NCBI GenBank assembly: GCA_035315065.1
Contig: DATFYM010000034.1
Location: 33,854-97,853 of the forward strand
Direction of reading: 5' to 3'
DNA: 64,000 nt
Source of the DNA: DATFYM01 sp035315065
GTDB taxonomy: Bacteria; Acidobacteriota; Terriglobia; UBA7540
Part shown: positions 25,926-34,879 of the stretch, piece by piece
Position numbering within the stretch: position 1 is the first letter of the stretch
Layout: each line of letters begins with the position of its first letter
Notes under the pieces: generated by a model
Seen by the model: the letters and a program-made list of their open reading frames with translations, nothing else
Told to the model about the DNA's origin: nothing
Databases searched by the model: none
Made by a program: the position numbers and the translations under genes

Positions 25926-26960
25926 GTGAGCCGGTTCATGGTTACAACTATGGTGAAACCGCGAACATTAATAGGGGGAGTTACGTCCAATTTCCACCAC
26001 CCCCGTTTCCAATTTGGCAGGAAGCCAGTGTTGCAAATAAATGGCTTATTGGGTTTGGTGTCCGTTTTCGGCCGCTTTTTGGGCTACCAAATCGTACCAA
26101 ATTTTACCATTTTTTACCAAGAACGTGCAGCGAACGCGCTCGAAGAGGCAGATAAGGGCCAGTTAACGGGGGTTTTTCACGACCGATTTTATTAAAACGT
26201 GTCAAGTCCAGCGGTTCGTGTCAATCTGTAATCGGCGCTCACTTCGTAATTGCGGCTATTGATTCCGCGGTTGTTGGCCGATTATGCACCCGAACAAACG
26301 ACGTCATGTTGAATTTAAAGGGCTTACTAGCTATTCTCCCGGCGAGCGTCGGATCATCTCCTCGCGTTTCGCCGGACGAGTGCAACGTGCGAGGGCAATC
26401 TGATGATTCCGCAAGGGTTGATGGCCAAATTGCTGAGTAGAGCGGGCGAAGGCTTGCTCAATCTAAAGGACTTGCTAACCGTGCTTCCGCGGAGCTGTGG
26501 GGCGACCTTTCGGGTTTTGCGGGACGACCGAAACGACGCCACGTCGATCTGTTGATTCCAAGAGGGTTGCTGGCCAAATTGCCAAGGAGAACGGGCGAAT
26601 GCTTATTCAATCTAAAGGACTTGTTAACCGTGTTTCCGTCGAGCTGTAGGGCGACCCTTTCGGGTTCTTTCGGGCGGCCGATAACTTCCGACGGCAATCT
26701 ATTGATTCGGCTATGGTTGTTGGCCAAGTGTCGAAAAAGGGTAGGCGAAGGGTTGCTCAATCTAAAGGACTTGCTAACCGTGCTTCAGCCGAGCCTTGGC
26801 CGCTCATTTGAAAACGAGCCCGTTTTGAGGCGTCTATTTCGTGCCGAATCGCGCCAAATTCCACCATTTTCGGGCGAAAACATGCAGATAATGGCAGAAA
26901 ACGGCGGTTTTTTGGCACCGATTCTTGTAGAAAGCGCCATGTCCTGAGGAGTGTCAAGCG
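25926..26960 (+). repeat. Dispersed composite repeat, copy 2 (opposite orientation to 1-1060)
   Basis: Block A occurs at about 26020-26240 and 26800-26950. Block B occurs as tandem units near 26400-26490, 26545-26640 and 26695-26790, each with a TCTAAAGGACTTG core and the phrase TTGGCCAA. Units are spaced about 145 bases apart. Conceptual translation of block B gives LLAK...GEGLLNLKDLLTV repeatedly, in frames broken by stops, so decayed coding origin is possible but unproven. Confidence 0.75.
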
Positions 26961-27115
26961 GTATCGAGCAGAGACGATGACCCGATGCGGCGCCAACAGA
27001 AGGGCGCCTGGCGCTGGTAGCGCGGGCGTCTCGCCCGCCACGGCGGGAGGCGGGACGCCCGGGCTACGTCGAGTTGCGGTACAATGGGCCTCGGATCAGG
27101 GCCAAGGAATCAGGA

Positions 27116-28243
27116 ATGAACCTCACGCCGGTGCGACGAACGGTCCTCGGGGTGAAGCGGCGCTTCCGTGAAGCGCGGATGTTCGCGCAAGCCATGCGGT
27201 CGCCTCGGCATCCGATCCTGGCGCAGATCGTGCCGGTCCGCCGCTGCAATCTTACCTGTACCTACTGCAACGAGTTCGACAACTACTCCAAGCCCGTGCC
27301 TACGGCGGAGATGCTTCGCCGCATCGACCTGCTGGCCGGCTTGGGCACCACTATTGTTTCCATCAGCGGGGGCGAGCCGCTGCTGCACCCTGACATCGAC
27401 GAGCTCATCCGGCGCATGAGGGCGCGCGGAATGATCGCCAGCCTGCTCACCAACGGCTATCTGCTGACGCCGGAGCGAATCGAGCGGCTGAACTGCGCCG
27501 GCCTCGACAGCCTCCAGATCAGCATCGACAACCTTAAGCCGGACGACATATCGAAGAAGAGTCTGAAGGTGCTGGATAAGAAGCTCCAGTGGCTGGCGCG
27601 CCATGCCGAGTTCGACGTTAACATCAACTCGGTGGTGGGGAACTCGCTCGGCAACCCGGAGGACGCGATCGCGATAGCGCGGCGGGCCATTGAGCTGGGG
27701 CTTACCAGCACGGTGGGCATCATTCACGATCATTCCGGCCAGCTCCAGCCCTTGAGCGAGCGCCATCAGCAGGTGTACGACGAGATGGCTGCACTGAGCA
27801 AGCCCCTCTTCTCGTTTTCGAGCCAAGGCCGGTTCCAGGAAAACATCGCGCACGGCCTGCCCAACGAATGGCACTGCCGGGCGGGCAGCCGCTACCTCTA
27901 CGTGTGCGAAGACGGACTGGTTCACTACTGCTCGCAGCAGCGGGGATATCCGGGCATTCCCCTTGCCGAGTACACGCGCGAGCACCTGGAGCGCGAATAT
28001 CACTCCGTGAAGGCGTGCGCGCCGTTCTGCACCGTCTCCTGCGTGCACCGAGTGGCGGTGCTTGATGGCCTGCGTGAGAATCCGCGTCAGGCCATCCGCC
28101 AGATGTTCCCCCAGTCGGGACCCGACGGGGCCGGTCTGCCCGCGCCGGTGCGATTGCTCACCTGGATGTTCCTGCCCCATCCGGGCAGCGGCAGGGCCAG
28201 GCGGCTGGCCAATGTAACGTTAAGACTGTTGAAAGTGAAGTAG
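27116..28243 (+). CDS. Radical SAM protein with C-terminal cysteine cluster
   Basis: A 375-residue protein. The radical SAM 4Fe-4S motif is Cys44-x3-Cys48-x2-Cys51 (CNLTCTYC), followed by ISGGEPLLHPD and ISIDN barrel motifs. The C-terminal third has seven more cysteines (WHCRAGS, YVCEDG, VHYCSQQ, ACAPFCTVSCVHR), a SPASM/Twitch-like arrangement for one or two auxiliary clusters. This resembles peptide- or lipid-modifying enzymes of the MoaA/PqqE/HpnH neighbourhood. No precursor peptide gene is seen beside it. The start at 27116 (MNLTPVRR) is preferred over 27074, although both ribosome sites are weak. Product unknown. Confidence 0.85.
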   Translation: MNLTPVRRTVLGVKRRFREARMFAQAMRSPRHPILAQIVPVRRCNLTCTYCNEFDNYSKPVPTAEMLRRIDLLAGLGTTIVSISGGEPLLHPDIDELIRRMRARGMIASLLTNGYLLTPERIERLNCAGLDSLQISIDNLKPDDISKKSLKVLDKKLQWLARHAEFDVNINSVVGNSLGNPEDAIAIARRAIELGLTSTVGIIHDHSGQLQPLSERHQQVYDEMAALSKPLFSFSSQGRFQENIAHGLPNEWHCRAGSRYLYVCEDGLVHYCSQQRGYPGIPLAEYTREHLEREYHSVKACAPFCTVSCVHRVAVLDGLRENPRQAIRQMFPQSGPDGAGLPAPVRLLTWMFLPHPGSGRARRLANVTLRLLKVK

Positions 28244-28245
28244 AA

Positions 28246-28411
28246 AGAATTGAATGATTGAGCGATCGGGTGATTGAGCCATTGAAGAAGAAAGCTATCG
28301 GCTTTCAGCCATCAGCTTTCAGCAAGAGCCGGGCCGTCTTGCTGAGAGCTGACGGCCGAGGGCTTTCTTGTCTTCAATGGCCCAATGGCTCAATGGCTCA
28401 ATGACTCAATC
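28246..28411. repeat. Nested word-repeat hairpin (GATTGAGC and CAGCTTTCAGC types)
   Basis: The outer words GAATGATTGAG/CCATTGAAG pair with CTTCAATGG/CTCAATGACTC. The inner words GCTTTCAGCCATCAGC pair with GCTGAGAGCTGACGGC. The left arm starts 2 bases after the radical SAM stop codon. Confidence 0.85.
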
Positions 28412-28486
28412 CTGTCACCGCCTCTGGTGACGCGGATCACAGACTTCCGGTGAGCAAGGGCGGACAGTGGTCACCAGGGGGCCGTT

Positions 28487-29131
28487 ATGTGGACACTGAT
28501 TGCGGTTAGCTTGTTTGTAATCGTGGCGGCGATTGCCGTCATCATCGTGGCGTTGCGGGCGATTGCCAGCAGCCGCTTCTATCTGAAGTTTCGCGGCAAG
28601 CGGCTAGTGACCTGCCCGGAGACGCATCGGACGGCGGCGGTGGAGGTGGACGCCAAGGGTCTGGCCAAAGAGATCGCCTTGCACGGCGCGACCTTTGGGC
28701 AGAGCCATCTGGTGGAAACCGAACAGATGCTGCATTTGAGCAAATGCTCGCGCTGGCCGGAACGCGAGGACTGCCCGCAGGGCTGCCTGCTTCAGATTGA
28801 AGCGGCGCCGGAGCAATGCCTGGTGCGCCACATCGTCGACCAGTGGTACGCAGAGCGGCCTTGCGTCTTCTGCCAGCGGCCGATTCGCGAGATCGACTGG
28901 CTGGAACAGAGGCCGGCGCTCCTTACACCCGACCACCAGACGGTGGAGTGGAATCAGATTCCGCCGGAGAAGCTGCCGGAGGTATTCCAAACCTACTCGC
29001 CGGTGTGCTGGAGTTGTCACGTCGCCGAGCGTTTTCGGCGCGAGCACCCGGATCGGGTGGTGGACCGGCAGTGGGAAAGGGGCGCCGACGGGGCCTACCA
29101 ACCGACTGTCGCCCACCGCTCGGGCCATTGA
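28487..29131 (+). CDS. Cysteine-rich single-span membrane protein of unknown function
   Basis: I do not recognise this 214-residue protein. Residues 1-28 form one membrane segment (VIVAAIAVIIVALRAI) with Arg25 and the basic stretch KFRGKRL after it, which favours the remainder being cytoplasmic. It carries paired cysteines: CPETH (44), CSRWPEREDCPQGC (about 86-99), CVFCQRPI (about 126) and CWSCHVAERF (about 174). These look like zinc-ribbon or Fe-S ligands. CWSCH also matches the c-heme motif, but no export signal supports that. The TGA stop is provided by the left arm of the following word-repeat hairpin. Confidence 0.75.
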   Translation: MWTLIAVSLFVIVAAIAVIIVALRAIASSRFYLKFRGKRLVTCPETHRTAAVEVDAKGLAKEIALHGATFGQSHLVETEQMLHLSKCSRWPEREDCPQGCLLQIEAAPEQCLVRHIVDQWYAERPCVFCQRPIREIDWLEQRPALLTPDHQTVEWNQIPPEKLPEVFQTYSPVCWSCHVAERFRREHPDRVVDRQWERGADGAYQPTVAHRSGH

Positions 29132-29263
29132 AGAAGTCGAGAGTCGAGAGTCGAAAGTTGAAAGGCGAAAGCGGAAGCAAAGCCAAGAGTCACTTGTTGT
29201 TACTCGCTTGTTGTCACTCTTCACTTTCGACTTTCAACTCTCGACTCTCGACTTCTTCAGTGG
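29125..29263. repeat. Word-repeat hairpin (GAGTCGAGAGTCGAAAG type)
   Basis: The left arm is 29125-29165 and the inverse right arm is 29219-29263 (CTTTCGACTTTCAACTCTCG). The stop codon of the upstream gene (29129-29131) lies in the left arm. Confidence 0.88.
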
Positions 29264-29354
29264 TTCACCGGCTCAATCTTGACCCGCCGCTTGACTTTCT
29301 CCTTGCCACGTGCTAGTTATAGATGTGTTATCCCATCGTGGAGGGAAAAGCCCG

Positions 29355-30326
29355 ATGAAGACGTTAAGCCGAGCGGCTAGCTCAGTACTATTATGCCTGT
29401 TGGCGGCCTGGACCCTGGGGGCGCAGCAGGTTGCGTTGGAAACGGATTCGACGGGAGAGGGCCCGGCGGCGACGGTGAGGAACGCGCCGCGGTTGTTGAA
29501 GTTCAGCGGGGTCCTGACCGACGACGCGGGCAAGCCGCTGAAGGGCGCGGTCCAGTTGACGTTCTCGCTCTATCAGGACCAAGAGGGCGGAATGCCGCTC
29601 TGGCAGGAGGTCCAGACTGCGCGCCTGGATACCCAGGGACACTACAGCGTGCTGTTGGGGGCCGGTGAGAGCGCCTCCGGGTTACCTTTAGAGCCGTTCG
29701 CGTCCGGCGAGGCGCACTGGCTGGGCGTGCAGATGCAAGCGCAGCCGGAGCGCCCGCGTACGCTGCTGGTGAGCGTGCCTTACGCGATAAAGGCCGAGGA
29801 AGCGGAGACGCTGGGGGGCAGGTCTGCGTCGGACTTCGTTTTGCTCAGCGACCTGTCGGACCAAGTGCGTCAACTGATCGAGAGCCGTGCGGTGGCGGGA
29901 GCCTCGTCCGGGCCAATGGGCGTGACGGTCCCAGCGGGCCTGCCAGTTTTGGCTAACACCCCGGCGCCGCAACCAGGCGCACCGGAGAATCTCAAGACCG
30001 CGAGTGGCAATCCAGCGGGCTCACCAAACGGGGTGGAGGGTGTAGGAAACTGGCGGGAGGATTTCGGCAGCGCCCAGCTTCACAACGGAGTGACGGAAGT
30101 CCCCTTACTTCCGTCCTTTCTGGACACGGTTGACATTCAATCCGGCTATCACGTCTTCCTGACGCCCGTCGGAGACTCGCGCGGTCTCTACGTGGCGCAG
30201 AAGACCGCGGACGGATTTGAAGTGCGCGAGCACGGAGGAGGGAAGTCGAATATCGCCTTTGACTATCGGCTGGTGGCGCGGCCGCGAAGTCCGCAGGCGG
30301 CCGTCAACCAGAAGTCCTCACACTGA
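29355..30326 (+). CDS. Exported protein with acidobacterial stalk-like domain
   Basis: A 323-residue protein with a signal peptide (1-23, ending TLGAQ). An Ig-like domain at about 45-155 reads FSGVLTDDAGKPLKGAVQL ... LYQDQEGGMPLW ... VPYAIKAEEAETLGGRSASDF. In my recollection this module is widespread at the N-termini of secreted or tail-fibre-like proteins of Acidobacteriota. A Pro/Ala linker follows, then a C-terminal domain (about 240-323; LPSFLDTVDIQSGYHVFLTPVGDSRGLYV) like the repeat-capping regions of such proteins. GAGGGAAAAG precedes the ATG. It probably lies outside the inner membrane; ligand unknown. Confidence 0.78.
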   Translation: MKTLSRAASSVLLCLLAAWTLGAQQVALETDSTGEGPAATVRNAPRLLKFSGVLTDDAGKPLKGAVQLTFSLYQDQEGGMPLWQEVQTARLDTQGHYSVLLGAGESASGLPLEPFASGEAHWLGVQMQAQPERPRTLLVSVPYAIKAEEAETLGGRSASDFVLLSDLSDQVRQLIESRAVAGASSGPMGVTVPAGLPVLANTPAPQPGAPENLKTASGNPAGSPNGVEGVGNWREDFGSAQLHNGVTEVPLLPSFLDTVDIQSGYHVFLTPVGDSRGLYVAQKTADGFEVREHGGGKSNIAFDYRLVARPRSPQAAVNQKSSH

Positions 30327-30331
30327 CGACT

Positions 30332-30588
30332 GAATTATGAATGCTGAATTATGAATGCTGAATAAACATGAATTCTGAATTCTGAATGCTGAATTATAAA
30401 AGTGGAAGACGACAAAGACCGACGATTGGCCCCGGGAAGGGTCAGCCGCCGGACGTTCGTGAATGCTGAATTATGAATGCTGAATTATGAAAGTGGGAGA
30501 CGACAAAGACCGACGATTGGCCCCGGAGAAGGGTCACCCTGTGGATATTCGTGAATGAATGCTGAATTATGAATGCTGAAGTATGAAA
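30332..30588. repeat. Tandem GAATTATGAATGCTGAA words with two decayed gene starts
   Basis: At least six degenerate copies of TGAATTATGAATGCTGAA are interspersed with two copies of a 45-base segment (30400-30444 and 30489-30533) containing GACGACAAAGACCGACGATT. The second copy still reads as a 23-codon mini-ORF (30487-30558) resembling the first 23 residues of the four-helix protein encoded on the other strand. Confidence 0.85.
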
Positions 30589-31078
30589 TTCTGCCGAGCG
30601 AGGCTGGACGCCATTAGTCGTCCAGCCCTGGCGGGTCTCGGGTTGACGTTGCCCTTGGTTTTGCGCTTCGATGTTACGATGATGGAAGTTACGACAGCTA
30701 TGATCTCGCCCGTCTCTTGCATCAACGGTTCGATTCGTTTTTCGCCCACCAAACCCGAGGCTGCAAGCAGGCGCAACCAGTACGGGCTTTCTCGCGCTTC
30801 TTTCTGCGCGATGCCCATCTTGTGTATGAAGTCGGCGCGGCTCTCGCCGGAACGAGCCTCTTCGACGTTGGCGCCGATCGAGGTAGAGGACCGCAAGTAT
30901 TGTTTGCCCAGAATCAATGCCGCTCCATCTCTCCGACTCTGGAGAAACTGGAACAGCTTGACGGCACGGAGCGCAAAGGCAAAGGTTCGCTCACGAATGT
31001 CCGACGGCTGACCTTTCTCGGAGGGCAATCGTCGATGTTTATCGTCTTCAGCTTTCATACTTCAGCATTCATAATTCA
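30563..31078 (-). mobile_element. Putative inverted-repeat-bounded four-helix-bundle element
   Basis: Perfect 26-base terminal inverted repeats (30563-30588 and 31053-31078; core ATTATGAATGCTGAAGTATG) enclose one ORF. The ORF's start codon (31056-31058) and stop codon (30567-30569) both lie inside the repeats. The outer edge at 31076-31078 also forms the TGA of the TonB receptor gene. Calling it mobile is inference from this geometry and from the partial copies next to it. Confidence 0.55.
30567..31058 (-). CDS. Four-helix-bundle protein (23S rRNA IVP / S23 family)
   Basis: A 163-residue protein matching the four-helix-bundle family named after ORFs in 23S rRNA intervening sequences (related to the Avd accessory protein of diversity-generating retroelements). 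Family phrases include FALRAVKLFQFLQ, LGKQYLRSSTSIGANVEEA and SGESRADFIHKMGIAQKEARESPYWLRLL. It extends beyond the usual 115-125 residues at both ends, because its first and last codons come from the flanking inverted repeats. It starts 17 bases after the TonB receptor stop on the same strand, so it may be read from that transcript. A nucleic-acid-binding role is suspected for the family but not shown. Confidence 0.9.
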   Translation of the reverse strand: MKAEDDKHRRLPSEKGQPSDIRERTFAFALRAVKLFQFLQSRRDGAALILGKQYLRSSTSIGANVEEARSGESRADFIHKMGIAQKEARESPYWLRLLAASGLVGEKRIEPLMQETGEIIAVVTSIIVTSKRKTKGNVNPRPARAGRLMASSLARQNFILQHS

Positions 31079-34000
31079 AAATTCGTAACGCAGCGCAAAC
31101 TGCATGATCCGCGGGTTAGTGAGCAGGTTGGTATAGTTGCCAAAGGTGGAGGAGATGTCGATCTCCGGAGTATTGGATTGCACGTCAAAGCGGTTCCAGT
31201 TAGGGATGTTGAACACCTCCCAACGGAACTGCAGCGAGTGGTTCTCGCTCCACGGCATCTTCCAGCGCTTGGCCAGTCCGCCATCGAGGCCGATGGTTCC
31301 ATCGCCGCGCACCGGATTGCGAATGCCGGAGGACCCGGGCAGGTCGGCCATGAAGTCGCTGATAGCGTTGACACCGTCAGCAAACATGTTCACCGTTCCG
31401 TCGCCGTTCTTGGTGGTTCGCATCTTGGGCGCAGGACCTACTAAGGTCGCCTGCCCGCCCAGTTGCCAGTTGGTGGGCCACTCGTAGCCGTTGGAGATGT
31501 TCACCGGGAAGCCGCTGGTGATGCGGAACAGGCCCGACAATTGCCAGCCTCCGATCAGCGCCTCGGCCAGACCGTGGGCGCCGCGACCAAAGGCGCGCCC
31601 GCGGCCGAAGGGCATCTCCCAGATCCAGTTGGCGTTCACCTGATGGGTGGCGTCGAAGTCCGAGACGCCGCGGAGTTGCTTGTAGTCCCAGGCGTTGATG
31701 ATCTGCCCGCCCAGTCCGCTCCAGGGAGAGATGCGTGCCGCGTCGGAGGAGAGGTCGATCGACTTGGAAAGTGTGTAGTTGAAGTCGAACTGCAAGCCTC
31801 GGCTGAATCGCCGCCGCAGCGTTACCTCGAGGGCGTGATAGTCCGAGTTGGAGATGGTCCGCCACGCGTAGAGGGAAGAGTATTGGGCGTCGTAATACGC
31901 GAAGGGTCCGTAAATGCTGCACCCATTGGGACACTGCTGCCCCGGCAGATCGAGGTAAAACAAGGCCGACGTCTCGTTATGCAGGTTGCTCTGGAAGATG
32001 TCGTAGGCGGCTTGGAGCGTGTCGCAAGTGGCCACCGTGTTTCCGCAGGCGTTAAAGCTGGTGCCTGCCAGAGCAGGGAAGAGGTCCTGCCAGTAGGCGG
32101 CCGTTTTCCCTACTACCTGCGGCGTGATCGCCGACACCGCCACACCCGCGTTACCCAGTCGAGCGAGTTGGGCTGCCGCCGTGTAGTAGTCGACGCCGGA
32201 CTGCTTGTCGACCAGATTCAGCGGCTGGGCCAGGTCTTCCTGGCTCAGCAAACGATGCGCCAGGTGGCCAACGTAAGCAGCTTCCAAGGTCATGCTGGGA
32301 GAAAGCTCGCGACTGATGGAAAAATTCAGCATGTAGGTGTAGGGCGTCTTCAAAGTGTCGTCCATACCCCAGGCGATAGCGAATCCGCCGTTGTTGAGGC
32401 TGGCCGGCGGGCTCACCGGGAACTGTCCCACCGGAGCAGGAATCAGGATGTTTCCTCCCGGCGTATGGGCTGCCGCACACCCGGAAGCGGGAATCACATG
32501 CAGGTTGGTGAGTCGCGGCGCGCAATCCTCCGTCTGGATGCTGGCTGGATTTGTGAGGGTGCTGGACAGGCCGAACGAGCCGTTGCTGTCGAACGTGTTG
32601 AGGATGTTCATGCCGAAGTGATCGTAGGCGACGCCAAAGCCGGCGCGAATCGAAGTCTTGTTACCGTCGCCCAAAAGCTTCTGCAGGAACCCCGAGTGCG
32701 GGTGCGGCGCGAAGGCGAACGAGAGCCGCGGCGCAAGGTTATGGTAATCGGTGTGGTAGAGGCCCGGTGCATTGTTGGCCGGACCCCCCAGTCCGAAAGC
32801 AATGGTCGGAAGCTGATTGTTGGGGACGCTGGTGGCGCCGTCGACGCCCCGCTGGTTGAACCACTGCCCGAGACTGAAGTTCGGGTGTACCTGATAGCCG
32901 TTTACGTCCCAGGGCGGCGAGGCGATCTCCCAACGCAGACCGTAGGTGACGGTCAAGTTTGGGCGGAAGCGGTACGAGTCCTGGCCGTAGAACTCGTACT
33001 CGTGATCGTCAAAGTGACGCGGGATCGGTGCTCCCTGAGCCAGCACTTGGCCCTGCTTGGTGTAGTTGTAGGTGGCGTCATCCTCGGTCACCATGCCCAG
33101 CAGTGCGATCATGGGAAAGTCGTAGGAGTTTTTGAAGCTCGAATCAACCGCTGGGTAGCCGTTGGCGGCCGGGTCGAAGGAGGTCCCAGTGTTGGCGATC
33201 CCCGAGGGATTGAGCCAGGAAGCGTTGGTTTGGCCGTCGCTGAAGGAGTTCTGCAGACTGTTGCGCGGATTGCTGATGAAGCGCGTCACGGCCCCGAATT
33301 GCAGCGTGTGCGGGCCGCGGCTCCAGGATAGGTCATCACCGACGTCGTTGATCGGTAGCGTGAGGCCGTGGCTGCGGGTGATTCCCTGGTCGAGACCGCG
33401 GAAGAGAATCCAGGGCTGGGTGGAATCGCCAAGGTTGTTTACGCTTTGGCGGGTCAGCCCCCAGTGCAGCGTGTTCACCTTGGTGGCCCCAAGGTTCGAG
33501 ATCAAGCCGAGCACGAAGCCTTTGCTGAAGTTCTCCTGTGTTACCTCGGGCGGAAGCCCCGGCACGAGTGCCGGGGTGAGTACGTCAAGGTCGTTCATCA
33601 GGTTGCCGCGCCAGAAAAGATTCTGGGTGCCCCTTGAATTCAGGTGATAGTCGAGGCGGGCGATGTAGGTGTAGAAGTTGTTGTTCACCGGAGCGGCAAA
33701 GCGAAAGCCGCTGTAATTGTAGCCGTCGCCCACCGAGCTGTCGTTGGGCTCAGGGTAGGAATTGAAGTAATTCAGAACGGCGGCGTCGGGACCCATCTGG
33801 AGCGGGTCCATGGCGGTAATCTGCTGCGGGCTGAGTGCGTCGACATTGCCATTCACGTCGAGGTACTTGACGACCCCTTGGCGCAGGCTGGCGCTGGGTA
33901 CGGTGCGCACCGTGCTCTCCGCTTCCCGGTCGCGGCGGATGTCGACGTTGGCGAAGAAGAAAGCGCGATCCTTCTTGATCGGCCCGCCTATCGCGCCGCC

Positions 34001-34879
34001 GAAGATGTTGCGGATTAACTTGGGGGCCTGATTCGGCTCGTCACTGGAAAGTTCAGCCTGCTTGATGAACCAGTCGTTGGCGCTGGTGAGGGTATTGCGG
34101 TTGTATTCGTAGAGAGCGCCGTGGAAATCGTTGGTGCCGCTCTTCGTCACCAGGGACACTTCGGCGCCGGAGGAGCGGCCCACATCGGAATTCTCATTGG
34201 TGGTGGTGACACGGAATTCCTCGAGCGCATCGGGCGTCATTCGCAGCACCGAGGTGAAAGCTAAACCCGCGACTTCGTCATTGACGTCGACGCCGTCCAG
34301 GGTCACGTTCGATTGATCGCTTCGCGCCCCGTTCACCGCGCCGCTGCGGGTGTCCACGTTCAAGTCGATGTCGGGACGGTTGCTGGTAAAGACCACGCCT
34401 GGTTGCAGGCTGAGCAGATCCACCACGTTGCGCGATTCGATCGGCAATTGCTTCACCTGGTTCTCGGTGAAGGTATTGCCTATGGTGGCGTCGGTGGTGT
34501 TGATCAGCGGGGCTTCCGCCGTCACTGCGACGGTTTGGGTGGCCGCGCCAACGGTTAACGTCACGTTCAGCGTGGCGGGCGTGCTCACCAGCAATTCGAG
34601 GTCGTTCTGTTGATAGGTTTGGAAACCAGTCTTCTCAACGGTGAGCTGATAGGAGCCGGGCAAGATTTGAAGAAACTCGTAGGTGCCATCCGCCGCGCTG
34701 ATGATGGCTCGGCCGAGGCCCGTGGAGGGGCTCTTGAGGCTCACTTTGGCTTTGGGAATCACCGCCCCGGTCTGGTCGGCGATCGTACCCCTGAGAGATG
34801 TCGTTGCCTGTCCCCAAGCGAACGTCGAAACCGACAGCACTATGCACACACAAACCCACGCGAAACAAATCTTCTTCAC
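31076..34879 (-). CDS. Oar-like TonB-dependent receptor with carboxypeptidase-regulatory domain
   Basis: A 1267-residue outer-membrane protein. The signal peptide (1-23, ending FAWGQ) is followed by a CarboxypepD_reg-like Ig domain (about 25-110; LRGTIADQTGAVIPKAKV ... SAADGTYEFLQILPGSY). Next come a plug domain (about 115-230; NTFTENQVKQLPIESRNVVDLLSLQPGV ... VTLDGVDVND) and a long beta-barrel ending in the aromatic LRYEF. The size and order match the greatly expanded Oar-type receptors of Acidobacteriota, thought to bind glycans or peptides. The start is a GTG with GGGGAGGA six bases upstream; the frame stays open upstream but without a ribosome site. Its stop codon is part of the four-helix element's terminal repeat. 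Confidence 0.93.
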   Translation of the reverse strand: MKKICFAWVCVCIVLSVSTFAWGQATTSLRGTIADQTGAVIPKAKVSLKSPSTGLGRAIISAADGTYEFLQILPGSYQLTVEKTGFQTYQQNDLELLVSTPATLNVTLTVGAATQTVAVTAEAPLINTTDATIGNTFTENQVKQLPIESRNVVDLLSLQPGVVFTSNRPDIDLNVDTRSGAVNGARSDQSNVTLDGVDVNDEVAGLAFTSVLRMTPDALEEFRVTTTNENSDVGRSSGAEVSLVTKSGTNDFHGALYEYNRNTLTSANDWFIKQAELSSDEPNQAPKLIRNIFGGAIGGPIKKDRAFFFANVDIRRDREAESTVRTVPSASLRQGVVKYLDVNGNVDALSPQQITAMDPLQMGPDAAVLNYFNSYPEPNDSSVGDGYNYSGFRFAAPVNNNFYTYIARLDYHLNSRGTQNLFWRGNLMNDLDVLTPALVPGLPPEVTQENFSKGFVLGLISNLGATKVNTLHWGLTRQSVNNLGDSTQPWILFRGLDQGITRSHGLTLPINDVGDDLSWSRGPHTLQFGAVTRFISNPRNSLQNSFSDGQTNASWLNPSGIANTGTSFDPAANGYPAVDSSFKNSYDFPMIALLGMVTEDDATYNYTKQGQVLAQGAPIPRHFDDHEYEFYGQDSYRFRPNLTVTYGLRWEIASPPWDVNGYQVHPNFSLGQWFNQRGVDGATSVPNNQLPTIAFGLGGPANNAPGLYHTDYHNLAPRLSFAFAPHPHSGFLQKLLGDGNKTSIRAGFGVAYDHFGMNILNTFDSNGSFGLSSTLTNPASIQTEDCAPRLTNLHVIPASGCAAAHTPGGNILIPAPVGQFPVSPPASLNNGGFAIAWGMDDTLKTPYTYMLNFSISRELSPSMTLEAAYVGHLAHRLLSQEDLAQPLNLVDKQSGVDYYTAAAQLARLGNAGVAVSAITPQVVGKTAAYWQDLFPALAGTSFNACGNTVATCDTLQAAYDIFQSNLHNETSALFYLDLPGQQCPNGCSIYGPFAYYDAQYSSLYAWRTISNSDYHALEVTLRRRFSRGLQFDFNYTLSKSIDLSSDAARISPWSGLGGQIINAWDYKQLRGVSDFDATHQVNANWIWEMPFGRGRAFGRGAHGLAEALIGGWQLSGLFRITSGFPVNISNGYEWPTNWQLGGQATLVGPAPKMRTTKNGDGTVNMFADGVNAISDFMADLPGSSGIRNPVRGDGTIGLDGGLAKRWKMPWSENHSLQFRWEVFNIPNWNRFDVQSNTPEIDISSTFGNYTNLLTNPRIMQFALRYEF

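Noticed and set aside
28487..29131. CWSCH as a c-type cytochrome heme site.
   Set aside because: The positive charges after the single membrane helix favour a cytoplasmic soluble part, where c-heme is not attached.
31463..33331. A 622-codon open frame opposite the TonB receptor gene.
   Set aside because: It is an antisense shadow in GC-rich coding DNA; the receptor on the other strand has clear domains.
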